From Anthonomus grandis grandis (Eukaryota; Arthropoda; Insecta; Coleoptera; Curculionidae), in the NCBI RefSeq assembly GCF_022605725.1, contig NC_065550.1:1426001-1490000 (forward strand): 64,000 bases of DNA, in the 5' to 3' direction. Numbering within the stretch: the first letter of the stretch is position 1; each line of letters opens with the position of its first letter. Shown in pieces: positions 12,240-23,480 of the stretch. Under the pieces are notes generated by a model. The model did no database searches. It saw nothing but the letters and a program-made list of their open reading frames with translations, and was not told the origin of the DNA. A program made the translations under genes and the position numbers.

Positions 12240-13175
12240 TAATCTAAAGAAAATGAAGTGTATATTTGAGAATCATCAGCATATTGTTAAATTTTCGAGT
12301 TTTTAATAGAATTGCTCATATCTGCAACATATATGGAAAACAACGAAGGTCCCAAAATTGAGCCTTGAGGCACACCTGTGGCAATTGGTACAAATTCAGA
12401 TCGAACGCTTTAAAAATCACTCACAATTTCCACACAAAAGGATCTACCTATTAAATATTATTCGAAAAATTTTACAGAATTATCAGAAAGTCCTGAAGAA
12501 AGAATGCTTTGCTGAAATCAAGAAATGCCAGGCAAGTTATTAGTTTCTTATCTTCACTGTGACGAACATCATTTAAAAGATTAACTAAACAAGTAGAGGT
12601 GCTGTAACCAGATCGGAATCCTGACTGGCACGATGGGATAAAATTTGACGTGTTTAGGAAGTCGTACAATTGTTTATTAATATGGTTTTCAAGAAGTTTA
12701 GAAACTACCGAAAGAATACTGATCGGTCTTAGATCCTTTAGTCCTTTAGGATTCGTATTTTTAGCTAGCGGTTTCACGATTGCTTTTTTCCATGAAAATG
12801 GAAAATAACTTTCTAAAATACAGGAATTTATTATATTTAATAAGGGTGGAATGCAGTATGACAAACAAAGTTTAATATCCCTCACTGATATACCATCATC
12901 GCCAATTGCCCCAGTGGATATACGATTCAGAATATTTAACAGGGAATTCTCGTCTATAAGCGTAAAATTTAGTTTGATATTAACACTGGGATGGACAGTT
13001 GAACGATAAAAAAAGATTTTGTCATCTGACGCAGAGTTAGGAGCTAAAACTAGATGAAAAAAAGTTGCAAATCTGTTCTGGATCACATAATTCATTGGAA
13101 ATTTTAACTGTCTTATTGCATGATATATTTAATTTTTTAGCATTGTCCCATAAATCTTTTCCTTTTTTTGAAGAA
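12240..13175 (-). pseudogene. LINE reverse transcriptase (minus strand)
   Basis: From about 13175 the minus strand reads DLWDNAKKLN, then the 207-codon segment 13095-12472 with GAIGDDGISV, WKKAIVKPLAKN, LRPISILSVVSKLLE, CQSGFRSGYST and LAFLDFSKAF. A frameshift follows. The segment at about 12380-12330 has GVPQGSILGPSLFSIYV, then a TAA stop immediately before QYADDSQIYTS (about 12290). The catalytic YADD box is therefore present but separated from the fingers by a frameshift and a stop. Confidence 0.7.
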
Positions 13176-13180
13176 AATTG

Positions 13181-14740
13181 GTTAAAAATTAAAATTAAAA
13201 TTAGGCTTCTTTAGAAAGTAAATTCTTAAAGAAGGTGTAAATAATAGACCTTTTCTTACTAAATTACTATATTCATATATTTACTAAAATATTAAAAATA
13301 TTATAGAAATAATGATAAATTTAACTAAAAACACTTTAATAAATTTCTTAAATAAAGTTCCTTATTTTTAAAAAAATATTAAAAATAATTTTCTTTTGTA
13401 TTAAATTTAATATTTTCTTCTTAATCTGTATTAAATTACTATAGATGTTTAATATATTAAAATTTTTTATTATGTTATTAATAAATACAGAATGTGCTAA
13501 AAAGTGGCAAGAAACACCAACGTGAATTTTACGACGAATCGATACCTCGAAGTGCTAATGGATGGGCGCATGGAAAAATGATTAAAAGTTCATAATTTAT
13601 TAATAATTGAAATATAAATAAATAACGTGTACTGAGTCATCCACTATTTTGGCCAATAATATGATACTGACAGAGAATATTCATAGCACAACTCAAACTG
13701 AAAATTTTGATCTTAGTGTTGATGAAAACCATTATATTTTGTTATTTTTAGAACCTCGTTTAATCTTGTTTTTTCTTACTAATAAAATAAATAAAATATA
13801 GTTTAAAAAAAAATTCAAAATTTCCTTAAAAAAACATACTTTTGATTTATATAAAATTAGTCAGCAAAAGGAAGGTCTTTTTTTAAGCTACAAATGAGTC
13901 TACAATATTGTTTGAAAAGACTTGAAATAAAATCAATCAATGGAAAGTTCACCCTAGTGCATGCGGTAAACTTTAAACTAAACCAGCCATAAAAAAAGGA
14001 ACTTAGACCTAATGTTTTTTAGTTAAACTTCAGTTTATAATTAATCCCAACTTTGGATACTAAATGGTTTCTTTTCATTTTTGTTTTTCCAAGAAATGAA
14101 TCAAAACAAAGGCCTCGCTAGTAAAGGCAAACAAAAGACTATTAGTCGTAATAATAGCGTAGGATTTGGCTCCATTTATCAAACACGAAATGAAAAATTA
14201 AGGCGGCAGGGTTGTGGCAAAACTATTTTTCCTTTTTCCTTGCTTCAGTATTCGTTTTTCCTTACTTACTATATTAAACAAACTACGACCACCTGACGTA
14301 CTATAGAAAACTATAAGATAAATTAAATCCACAAAATAATTACTTACTTGCGTATAAAATGGTGATATTTTTAAAATACTATTATAATTAAACTTTTAAG
14401 CAGCATCTTTCTTAATTACGATCATTTAAAGCGAACCAAGAAAACGGTTTTATGTTCTCGAAAACTAAGTTTACATTATTTTCTATGCAAAATATAAAAC
14501 AAGAAAACAAGGCCGCGGGTTAAGTTAAAGCAGCTTCTAGATCCGGAGATTCCTTATTGCATCCCAGATCCACTTGCAAACTTTAGTTTTAGCCGCTTAA
14601 GCTTTGATTATTTCATTACCGGTAATGGGAAAATGTTCTCAAAAGCTCAGGCTTCACTTATACTGATTCTAGCATTATCTCATTTTAATTGCCAAAAGAA
14701 AAGTTATTAATTTTGATTTTAATATTGCGGAGGGTTGTCG
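13181..14740. other. AT-rich stretch without recognisable genes
   Basis: Very AT-rich sequence. A 71-codon frame at 14081-14296 has low complexity and no recognisable motif. I see no promoter, RNA gene or repeat boundary that I can support. Confidence 0.4.
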
Positions 14741-14776
14741 GGTGGGATCAGAAATAAAACAGAAACCTGTTTACTT

Positions 14777-14820
14777 AAACGTCGACGTTTCGACTTATAT
14801 TAAGTCATCCTCAGGACACT
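14777..14820 (-). ncRNA. Hammerhead-ribozyme-like motif, probable retroelement remnant
   Basis: Read on the minus strand: CTGAGGA (14814-14808, fits the hammerhead core CUGANGA), one T, then a perfect 6-bp hairpin GACTTA/TAAGTC with a 3-nt loop (14806-14792), then GAAAC (14791-14787) and GTC. Beyond lies a perfect 14-bp palindrome (14777-14790) that could form stem III. Penelope-like elements and related retroposons carry such minimal hammerheads. The unpaired T before stem II is not canonical, so activity is uncertain. No coding part of a Penelope-like element is visible nearby. Confidence 0.35.
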
Positions 14821-15274
14821 AAGTCTAGGTTTCTTTAGTTATTAAAACACATTTATAATAGGAGTGGTCGCAACTCAGCATATAATGAAAAATAGACGTG
14901 GTTCTTCATATATAAAAACCCTGACTTTATTTTACTTGCATTATCCAATTAATACAAAATTAAATATAGATAAAAAACAAAGTGTGTATTGAAGCGTCTG
15001 CTTGCTAAATCTCGACTCCTTTAGTGCTACTCCTTCTTCTTCATTACGTCACGCTCACTATGTGCAACGTTGCCAACGTTCACAATGTCTTTAATATTAG
15101 CCAAGGAGCGTAGAATTATTTTCAACATGGGTTAAATTGTAGGTGTTATTGTGGGCAAACTAGAATCAACAATGATTGAATGAGCCGATTTGATTGCAGA
15201 CTTTTCAAAAAATATTGAAACCCTGTGTAATAAGGCTAACAAAATGTTTTATGAAGAGGTAATACTAAACAATT
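14821..15274. other. Non-coding spacer
   Basis: No supported gene. The sequence leads into the 3' fragment of a LINE that becomes recognisable near 15275-15295. Confidence 0.35.
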
Positions 15275-15858
15275 AATACACTCATGTTTTGAGCAGTATT
15301 GATTCCATCAAACTTCTGTATTTATCATTGGGTCGCAGTCAACTTGAGTCGAATTCATGTATATGGTTACCTTATTATGCTAAATATATAATGTGTCTAA
15401 AAAAAGTTCAAACATTGCTTACAAGCTTAATATTCCTTGTATTGATATTAATTACAATGAAATGTATAGATTGCTGAACATTGAGAAGTTGGAGACTCGA
15501 CGTAAAAACTGCGATATTATCACAACATACAAGATTCTTAATAATGTAATACAGTCTCCTGAGTTGTTGTGTCAGCTTAATTTAAATGTTCCTCAAACTA
15601 CAGTGCTCAGACAGACTAGATTATTCTACCTTGAACAACATCGTACACTGTATAGTGAAAACTCTGCAATAAATAGAATGATGATTAACTCAAATAGTGT
15701 CAGTATAGTTTTGTTTCATTGTTCTCTAGTTCACTTCAACGAATTTTAAAATCTGCTTAAGTGCAATATAATTTTATGTCTTGACTTTGCTTAAAGTGTG
15801 TTTCTTTTCTATTGTAGTTACTCTGTTTTAAAGCATTGTCGTCCTTATATTTTATTTC

Positions 15859-15903
<45 letters not shown>
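15275..15903 (+). mobile_element. LINE 3' fragment with (AAT)n tail
   Basis: Only the C-terminal end of ORF2 and the tail remain. The frame from about 15295 has LLYLSLGRSQLESNSCIW, the motif L-Y-x-S-L-V-R-S-x-L-E-Y-x-S-x-I-W of the Jockey/R1 group. After a frameshift at about 15395 comes YKLNIPCIDINY, ETRRKNCDIITTYKILNN and LNLNVPQTTVLRQTR (to 15749). The copy ends in about 14 AAT units at 15861-15903. The tail directly abuts Gypsy integrase sequence, suggesting the LINE inserted into, or the Gypsy was truncated at, this point. Confidence 0.7.
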
Positions 15904-15905
15904 GC

Positions 15906-16150
15906 AGCGTATGCAGAGTATGAACAGGTTCTTTGGGAAGTTCCACTGGATGCACGTATCCCTGTAGAGGTCCCGTTCTTGTCTTCTTTACAGCATAAAT
16001 CACGCAATGTTTAATGTAACATTTACCGAAACTCCTCATACGTGGAAACCAAAAGTGTTTTGCGATCGATTCATATGACTTCTCATGTCCAATGTGATCG
16101 CTCATCATGGAAGATGCGAAGTAAACCCAGACGACTCTGTTTAGGAACAT
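15906..16150 (-). pseudogene. Gypsy integrase, N-terminal zinc-binding part
   Basis: Minus strand: SDHIGHEKSYESIAKHFWFP, then CYIKHCVIYAVKK. This is the HHCC-type integrase zinc finger (H-x-G-H-x-x-x-x-K-T-x-x-x-I-x-x-x-F-x-W-P ... C-x-x-C) of Ty3/Gypsy elements, with the second Cys of the C-x-x-C pair shifted. After VHTLHT the frame runs into the (AAT)n tail, so the DDE catalytic core is missing. Confidence 0.6.
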
Positions 16151-16309
16151 ACTACTGTAAATTTATCGTGCCATCTGCATTAAAGTGCTTGTGATATAAC
16201 ATTCAGTCCTTCGCAACATACTGTATATGATCAAGTGTGCTATCTCTGAGTTGTTGTAGTAAATTTTGAACCTCTTCGTTGCCTTTTTCTCAATATACGC
16301 CCAGTTATT

Positions 16310-17574
16310 ATGAGACACTCGGCGAATAATATTTCTTGGATTCCTGCTAAGATAGTCAGCATGGGGTAGACTACTTCCTTTGCGATAGATTATTTCAAAG
16401 TTGAAATCTTGCAGATAAACCCACCAATGGGCTATATGCGGTACCAGTTATTGGTAGCTGTCGCCTTAATGGCGTTGCAGTCGGTGACAATAACAAATTT
16501 TATACCAAGCAGGTAGGTACGAAAATGTTTTAAGGCTTGAACTATCACCAAGGTCTCCAACTCATAAGAGTGGTACTTTGCTTCACAGTCGGTTATTCTC
16601 TTGCTGAAGTAAGCTACGACTTTCGGTTGATTGTCATGCTTCTGTATAAGTATGGCTCCATATCCGATGCTGCTCGCATCGGTGTGTAACTCAGTGGGTA
16701 GGTTAGGATCGTATACTACTAATAACAGTCTTGAAGTAAGATAATCTATAACGTATTTTCTGGCTTTATCCTGCTCCTCGGTTCATTGAAAAGGAACTCC
16801 TTGTTTTGTCAAACGAGTTATAGATGCGGTTTTATTGGCAAATTCAGGGACAAATTTCCTAAAATAGCCTGCAAGGCCCATAAACTGACGCACTTGCTTC
16901 ACGTTTTCTGGTATAGGTGAGTTTATCAATGCCTCAATTTTTCCCGGTCTGCTGCCTTCAGCCGAAATTTTTCGATTAAGGTATTCAATGGTTGATTGAA
17001 GAAAGCGGCATTTTTGTATGTTTAGGGAAAACCCTGCAGAGTCAAGTGCTTTTAGCACAAGCCGTATATTCAGAAAACCTTCATCCACTGTCTTACTTGA
17101 AAACAGAATATCGTCCATGTATACTAGTGCGATGGAATCCTTTAAATTTCCCAGTGCGGGATTAACAGCTCTGTGGAATACTGACGGAGCATTGGCAAGT
17201 CCGAAAGGCATCCTCAAATATTCAAATTGCCCGTCTGGTGTCACGAATGCCGTTTTGTGGATAGAATTTTCATGTATCGGTATTTGGTGGAACCCCGAAT
17301 TCATATCCAGAGATGTGAAATAACATCCTTTTCCAAGTTTATCCAATTGGTCCTCTATTAATGGTAAGGGATACCGGTCCTTAATGGTGATACGATTTAA
17401 CTCGCGATAATCCACGCACATCCTGTATGCCCCATTTTTCTTTTTGACTAGCAATACTGGACTCGCAAATGGTGATTGACTAGGTCGTATAATTTTGTTG
17501 GTCAGTGGATCTTCAATGATTTCACAAATTGTCTGCCTCTCAATAGGCGCCAACCTGTAAGGTGAACAGTGCAC
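16310..17574 (-). pseudogene. Gypsy RT and RNase H
   Basis: The 263-codon piece 17574-16783 has SPFASPVLLVKKKNGAYRMC, DYRELNRITIKDRYPLPLIE, FTSLDMNSGFHQIPI, LRMPFGLANAPSVFHRAV and the catalytic LVYMDDILFSS. It then has the connection LAGYFRKFVPEFA. After a stop near 16784 the RNase H follows in the same direction: ELHTDASSIGYGAILIQKHD, VVAYFSKRITDCEAKYHSYE (about 16700-16560). The RT blocks are intact but the polyprotein is broken by stops on both sides. Confidence 0.75.
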
Positions 17575-17784
17575 AACAGCATCCTTTGTCAGGTGTATCT
17601 AGAGGCTCGGATTGTTAACTGCACCTACTTTATTGCCAGATGTAATCATGCTACTGAAATCCTGAAGGATTGTTTCAAGATCCTTTCGATGTTAAACGGG
17701 TGCAATGATCTCAGCTATAATATTATTACAATCCTCCAAAATTCGATGAATACCGGGCAGCTCACGACGTACAATACGTGATCC

Positions 17785-18111
17785 TTAATGGTCTGTGATG
17801 GTAACAAGACTTTGATCTTCAAAAATATTCCGTCTAATTAATATATCGTAGTCCAGGTATTTAGCAGAAATAAAAACATAAGTTATAGGAATATCAACAC
17901 CCGAAATTTCCGTGTCTCCGGAGAATTTTCTTGAAACCTCAATGGTAACATTTGAAAGTCCTTTTAAAATAATATTGCAAGGAATTACTTTATTTTCAAA
18001 AAGATGTAAAAATTTGTCTGAAAAGTCCGCTCCTGTATCAACTAAGGCCCGAAACGTATGACCATCAATGACGACTTCCGTTGAACCGGCAGTATTTCCC
18101 ATTGAACACAA
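17785..18111 (-). pseudogene. Gypsy aspartic protease
   Basis: A 108-codon minus-strand frame with the retropepsin active-site motif ALVDTGADFS (about residues 19-28). The flap region follows and then LDYDILIRRNIFEDQ, corresponding to the conserved I-L-G-x-D/N-x-x ending of retropepsins. A stop follows and the RT begins in a new frame. Protease would cleave the Gag-Pol precursor. Confidence 0.65.
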
Positions 18112-18289
18112 ATTTATATTACGGCGTCTCTCTATTTCAGCTTTTGTAAAACAGTTGGTAGCATTATGACTTTTTGGCGCAAAAACTGAAAGTCTCAGTG
18201 TTTTACTGAGATGTACTTGGCCTATTATCTTGTCAGTTGGCAGGTATCAGACTTCTACTTTCTAAAGAAAATTTAGCTTTTTTTTCACA

Positions 18290-18983
18290 CGACAATTAGC
18301 TTTAATATGCCCAGGTTTTCCACACGAGAAACACTTTTTAGGAATACCCTTTTCAGAGCCGCTAACCTATTTTTCGGACAACATGTGGGTTCTTTTACCA
18401 AAAGACGAACCAGCATTACTTTTTTGTGGTGCTTCGTGAGGCAGTGGTTTCGAAAACGATGACAAAAACACTAGCAGATCAGAAACAGTACGACAATTGG
18501 TATTTATAGCACAGTTACGTACGTCCAGCTCAAACCAACCTCAACCAAATCAGGCTTACTCCAATAAGCACGCACACTTTTAAGCATAGCAGACTTTTCA
18601 TGCACCTAATGGTCATAAGTGTTTGTACAAGAACTTGTAAACTTAACAGCTTCATCTAGCATACGCCCTAAGTTTCTTTTTGGAGGGAAAGCTTCTATAA
18701 AATTATCACAAAAAATCGCCCAATTCCTGTTATCCGGGTCCCAATGTTCAAACCATCTTTTTGCACCATTTAATAAAAATCTACCAACTCTTGCCAATGT
18801 TTGAATATCGGACCACCCCAATTCATGCTTCATTGTTTCAACTTGGCTTACCCATTTGCTCGACTCATTACTTTCTGGTCTAAAGTTCGGTAAGTCTACT
18901 TGTTCACTGGACTTTTGCGACTGTAGGGCTTTAACTAGCTCTATCACCAGAGTTCGCACTGAGTCGCCTACCTCGGAATCCAT
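18290..18983 (-). pseudogene. Gypsy gag with CCHC zinc knuckle
   Basis: The frame starts at ATG 18983 (MDSEVGDSVRTLVIELVKAL). It contains WVSQVETMKHELGWSD and GAKRWFEHWD, typical of Mag-like capsid regions. A stop falls at 18606-18608. Further down at about 18345-18295 the minus strand reads KCFSCGKPGHIKANCRV, a CX2CX4HX4C nucleocapsid knuckle. Gag would form the particle and bind RNA. The coding sequence is interrupted between the two parts. Confidence 0.65.
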
Positions 18984-19341
18984 TTTTTAAAGCTTTGTCC
19001 ACACACAAGCTTAAGTAACAAGTCTTCCAATGCACCACTTATCGTGAATTGTTCTTATGGAAGTTCCCAAATTTATTGACACGTAAACCAACAAAAAAGA
19101 AACACAAAGTCGAACGTAAACAGTGTTTATGTAAACAAATAAAAACTCGAAAAATAGTCCTGTGAGCGTTAGCTCAATCCCACATCTGATGTTAGATATT
19201 ATTTGATAATAATAGCATCGATGTTTGATAATTACGTTTATTACAAAATAATTAATACAAAAGTAACAAATAATATTCCGAGCAGCGTTCAACCCGAGCA
19301 CGGAGAGAATAATACCCATAAATTCTTTCTTTAGCCATCGA

Positions 19342-19530
19342 AGTTTTGTTCTAGGTTTACAAAACAAAATTTTAAAAAAGAATTTTATTTCAACTAACAG
19401 CAAGTACAGTTACAGAAATGACTACTGAAACTTAATTGTTCCTTTATTTATAAGTTTAAAGCGATTATGTGGCATAAACTAACCTAAGCAAAATATAACA
19501 ATGTAATTATTATATTCAGAGGATGTAACT
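19342..19530 (-). repeat. Errantivirus 3' LTR
   Basis: 189 bp, matching 25343-25531 except at about three sites (GGTTTAC/GGTTCAC, GACTACTG/GACTATTG, GAGGATG/GAGGGTG). On the minus strand it contains CTTATAAATAAAGG, a plausible TATA box, and a later AATAAA that could direct polyadenylation. It starts AGTTACA and ends AAAACT. Confidence 0.9.
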
Positions 19531-19539
19531 CCTCCCCTA
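19531..19539 (-). other. Polypurine tract of the errantivirus
   Basis: Immediately upstream of the 3' LTR on the minus strand the sequence reads AGGGGAGG, directly abutting AGTTAC. This position and composition fit the plus-strand primer of LTR retrotransposons. Confidence 0.8.
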
Positions 19540-19739
19540 TAAAATGAAAGCGTATCCTGAAGGGTATGATTTCAAATTGAATTCCTAAATTAAAATGTTA
19601 ATATAAAAATATATTAGGAATTCAATCAACTAAATAAAATTCAATAAAAATAGTAAATAAACTTATCCTAAAATGTAATAAACACATAGGCGAATAGTAT
19701 AAAACAATAATTAAGATAATAATAAAAGTAAATCGAACT

Positions 19740-21137
19740 TTAAAAGACACTTTGATTTTGAGCACTTTCATTTGATTGTTTCGGTTTACCTTTCATATAA
19801 CACTTCTTGAAAAGTAAATACAAAAGTCCAAAAATTGCACATACGTAGATCAAAATTGTCCAAAAACTCGTTCTGTCGAGGTACACAGGGGATGCCATTT
19901 CTTGAAGATTTTTTGCTTGGTTTCTTAACTCCTGTTGGATGTCATCAGTGGCTTTTAGGTTGACAGGTTTCAGGTCTATCGAGGGTGGATTGAAAATAGG
20001 TCTCTCTTGAGTAGCTTTCGTCCAGTTGAGGGATGGAAGACTAACTTTTTGGTAAGTTAGATCTGAAGTTTCATAGGCTTCGAATACCATAGAGTTGACT
20101 AGAACCATACATTTGCGGAACTTCCAATAGGTAGGAACCCTTGAGTAGCTGACTGGATTCGGCGTTGCCACATTTGGTTTTGGTAGGGGTAGTTATTGCC
20201 CATTTACCATCAACGATCGGCGTAACGTGTACGTCATGCAGATGAACTGAAAAGGGTCGACAAGTGGTGGCATTTGACCTTAGGGTGAGTAGCTGCACTG
20301 CACATGGAGGGTGGTCCTCTATAATTCGAACATGGGTGTCTTTACATAGATAGTGGGTCGATTGGATTTTCAGGCATTTTTCGTCTTGGTAGAAGTACCG
20401 TTCATCACTTAGTGACAGATATTGTTTATAAGGTAGATTAACAAGAAAGGATTGATTATTAGGTACTGGTAATGCAACTAGATTGTAATACTGGAAAATA
20501 TTTTTATAAACTAGTGGTAGTTCAATAATAAAAGTTATTTGGAAATCCTTTACAAAACTTTTAACTTCTATTAACTTTTCTAAGGTCAATAAGTTTTCAG
20601 AATTCGCCGTTATCGGTAATCGGTCATTGTTGTGTAGATGTTCACTTGTTTCTTTTATTTTTTTCAATAGTTCATCTGGATCTATTATTGCATTATGTAA
20701 AATATTAACTTTTGAGAATGTCAAAGCTACTTCGATTTTATCTGAAACATTATAAATCGATTGATATATTGACGTTTCGACGAATATTCATGTAGTTTAA
20801 GATTATGAAGATCATTTCTTTTGATAGACTCTTCTATTTGAAAAATTCTTGTCTTTAATACTTGTTCGTTATGAGTGATATTTGAAATAATATCTTTAAA
20901 CTTATTTATTGCTTTATCCAACAAAGAGATTCGATTAAGAGCATCTACTTTTAATTTGTTTTGGTTAGCCTTTAACATTTGAATATTTTGATCAATTATT
21001 TTAGCATCTTCTTGATCTAAGTTTCCTGTTATGCTTTTTATAAAAGATCCTAATGGCTTAAAAATACCTCGTTTTTGTCTTTGATGAAAAGCGTATGGAA
21101 ATATTTGATTTAACAAAGTAAAAATACGTTTTTGCAT
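19740..21137 (-). pseudogene. Errantivirus envelope, N-terminally truncated and frameshifted
   Basis: Three overlapping minus-strand pieces, 21137-20727, 20724-20071 and 20171-19740, form one F-like insect retroviral envelope. A furin-type RQKRG site lies about 20 codons into the first piece. It is followed by the conserved LGSFIKSITGNLDQEDA stretch (fusion-peptide-proximal region) and a helical heptad-like segment. The last piece ends in a hydrophobic membrane span (ILIYVCAIFGLLYLLF) and a short cytoplasmic tail. One frameshift lies near 20750 and a second near 20100-20170. The surface subunit upstream of the cleavage site is short because of the pol-env deletion. As it stands no full envelope can be made. 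Confidence 0.8.
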
Positions 21138-21329
21138 ACTGTATATTGGGATTAAAGAATTAAAATATTCTTGGTGGAAATCATTATTGCTAGTTAATTG
21201 GGATGAAAGTGTTTTAGTATGGTTTTTTATGCAATTAAACTCGTCAATTATTAGTTGTAAGTCTATGGTCTAAATAAATAACCAGTGGTTTGTCACTAGT
21301 TGTGTTGTGCCTAATTTGAAGGTCAATAG

Positions 21330-22590
21330 TCCGGGGTTATTTATATTGGACTGTGTCTCTATCGCGTTTAAAGAAATTCGAGAAAGAGCGTTTGCGTTGG
21401 TATTTAAAAGTCCTTTTTTATAAATAATGGTGAAATTATACTCTTCTAATTTGCATTTTCAGCGCATAAGTTTACTATTTGGTTCTTTTAAGTTTGTAAG
21501 CCACACTAAAGGTCGATGGTCTGTGTAAATTGTGAATTTTTGACCGTATAAATATGGTCTAAAATATTTACATGCCCATACGATTCCTAAAAGTTCCTTT
21601 TCGATTGTACTGTAACGTTGTTCGGTTTCGTTTAAAGTTCTTGACGCGTATGCAATAGGAAAGTCGTTTGGTACCGTCCCTTGAGATAAAACCGCACCTA
21701 ACGCTACGTTAGAGGCGTCCGTAGTTAAAATAAACGGTTTGGAAAAATCCGGGTACTTTAAGATGGGGGCATTAATTAATAAACTTTTTAAGTGATCAAA
21801 TGCTTTTAAAAAGGTGGGTGAATGTTCAACCTTAGCATTTTTCTTTAAACAAGATGTCAATGGTTTACATATTTTAGCAAAGTCTTTAATGAAACGTCGG
21901 TAATAGCCTGCTAATCCTAGAAAGGATTTAATGTCTTTCTGGGTTTTAGGAATGGGAAAGTTTTTTACGGCGTTTACTTTTTCAGGATTTGGCTTTACTC
22001 CGTCTTTAGTTATTTGGTGTCCTAAATAAGCGACTTCTGTATGTAAAAATTCACTTTTATCTAATTGAATTTTAAAATTTGCCTGCCTAAGTCTTTCAAA
22101 AACTGATTTTAGTCTAGTTATGTGTTCGTGTAATGATGTTGAAAATATGATGATGTCATCCATATAAACGACACAAATTTCGTTTTGAAACCCGCGCAAA
22201 ACATTGTCCATAACTCTTTGAAAAGAAGAGGGCGCGTTTTTCTTAAGTCCAAAAGGCATTCTTTTAAATTCGTAATGTCCGGTATCTGTGGAGAAAGCTG
22301 TTTTTTGTGTGTCATTAGGGTCCATTTCTATTTGATGGAACCCGTTTGCCAAGTCTAATGTCGTAAAATATTGTGATTTCCCTAGCTTCTCTAATGTGTC
22401 AGAAATATTGGGTAAAGGAAATTTATCGTCAATCGTTTTTTCATTAAGGCGCCGATAGTCTATGACAATCCGCCATTTACGATTACCTGAGGCGTCTAAC
22501 TTTTTTGGAACTACCCAGATGGAGATATCGATTCTTGAATAACGCCATTATTAAGCATTTTATTTATCTGAGAATGAACTTCAGCTTTAT
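21330..22590 (-). pseudogene. Errantivirus pol: RT and RNase H, integrase deleted
   Basis: The RT/RNase H frame 22352-21459 is open for 297 codons and extends upstream to about 22510. Motifs: TLDLANGFHQIEM, KRMPFGLKKNAPSSFQ (one extra Lys compared with the usual FGLKNAP), VVYMDDIIIFS (catalytic), FLGLAGYYRRFI, TTDASNVALGAVLSQG and YTDHRPLVWL. A stop at 21459 replaces the expected Trp after NSKLMR. The frame then continues to NALSRI near 21370. Instead of the roughly 1.2-kb integrase the sequence passes into env within about 100 bp. A further frameshift is at about 22515. Confidence 0.8.
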
Positions 22591-23470
22591 GTAGGTACAT
22601 ATGGATAACGGTATGTTTTTGTAAAAATAGGGGTTTCGTTAGTCAAATTTATTTTATGCTTTATTTGATTGGTGAATGTTAAAGGAGTATTTTCACAGTA
22701 GAAAATATCTCGATATTCATAACATAAATCCCTAATTGCTTTATATTCTTCGGTGTTACAATGGTTAAGCCTTAAGTTTTTTAAATTAGCTTTTTGGATA
22801 TTGTCCATATGTTCGTCAAGTTCGGTGTCTGTTTCTATTTTTTCTATAAAATTAAAATCAGGTTCGTGCAAAAGCTCTACTTTAATGGGTTCTAACAATG
22901 TAATCAAAATGTTTTTTTTCAGATGAATTAACAATGGTAGTATATGCATAAGCGTTTTTTATGTTTACTAAAGCTTCGGGCATTTCTGCGGGTCCGAAAT
23001 TAAAATAATGCGTTATGCCTACGCCTGAAAAATAATTAACTGGTATCTTGACTACCTGCTTTGTTCTCGCTGGTATAGAAATATTACACGGTTTGCACTG
23101 ATAAACTTGTCTCGGCGATAAATTATGATTTCGAAAATGCAATGATAGGGTTGCACTTTGCGATTCAAGAGTTAAATTTTTAAAATTTATATTTGCTCTT
23201 ATTTTTGTTAGAAAATCCATTCCTAACAATCCATCAAATTTCGGGGAAAAATCAAAAAGATAGAATTTATGATTTTCTTTTGAATTAAAAGACTTAAAAA
23301 TGGGAATAAACATTACTTCATTGTGCGTTGAAGTTGCATGTGCTGTTTTAACATTAAATTGTTCACGTTGTATAGAGTGGGGGTACATTTTTTAGGCTAA
23401 ATTGGGGCTGATAAAACTTTTTCCGCTACATCTATCAAAAATTTTGCATTAAGTTCTGGTAGATAAATTA
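22587..23470 (-). pseudogene. Errantivirus protease and pol linker, degraded active site
   Basis: The piece 23388-22882 has FDFSPKFDGLLGMDFLTKI, the downstream half of errantivirus protease. Where the active-site triad should lie, at about 23425, the minus strand reads FLIDVAEKV instead of L-I-D-T/S-G. A stop separates this from the following frame near 23396. 22949-22587 is the acidic linker before RT (EYRDIFYCENTPLTFTN). The loss of D-T/S-G suggests the protease is inactive. Confidence 0.65.
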
Positions 23471-23480
23471 TTGGTAAAAA

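Larger units (their letters stand above)
11085..13180 (-). mobile_element. LINE copy on the minus strand, 5'-truncated
   Basis: Read on the minus strand this is a non-LTR retrotransposon from within ORF2 (about 13180) to a 3' tail of TTTGA repeats at about 11085-11105, preceded by GGGCAAATAAAAAAG. The RT is at 13095-12240, the C-terminal domain at 12205-11500. Several stops and frameshifts make it dead. The tail unit and sequence differ from those of the LINEs at 3936 and 43590, so it is a separate family. Confidence 0.75.
15904..19337 (-). mobile_element. Degenerate Gypsy (Mag-like) LTR retrotransposon
   Basis: On the minus strand the order is gag (18983), zinc knuckle (about 18340), protease (18111), RT (17574), RNase H (about 16790-16310) and the integrase zinc-binding domain (16150-15906). 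It is truncated inside integrase at 15904, where the (AAT)n tail begins. The upstream leader (18984-19337) is interrupted by an errantivirus at 19342 and probably continues after 25535. Its own LTR boundaries could not be fixed. Mag/Gypsy affiliation rests on the gag start and RT style. Confidence 0.75.

Noticed and set aside
15857..15903. Leucine run at the end of the integrase frame
   Set aside because: It is the (AAT)n microsatellite of the adjoining LINE read in one frame.
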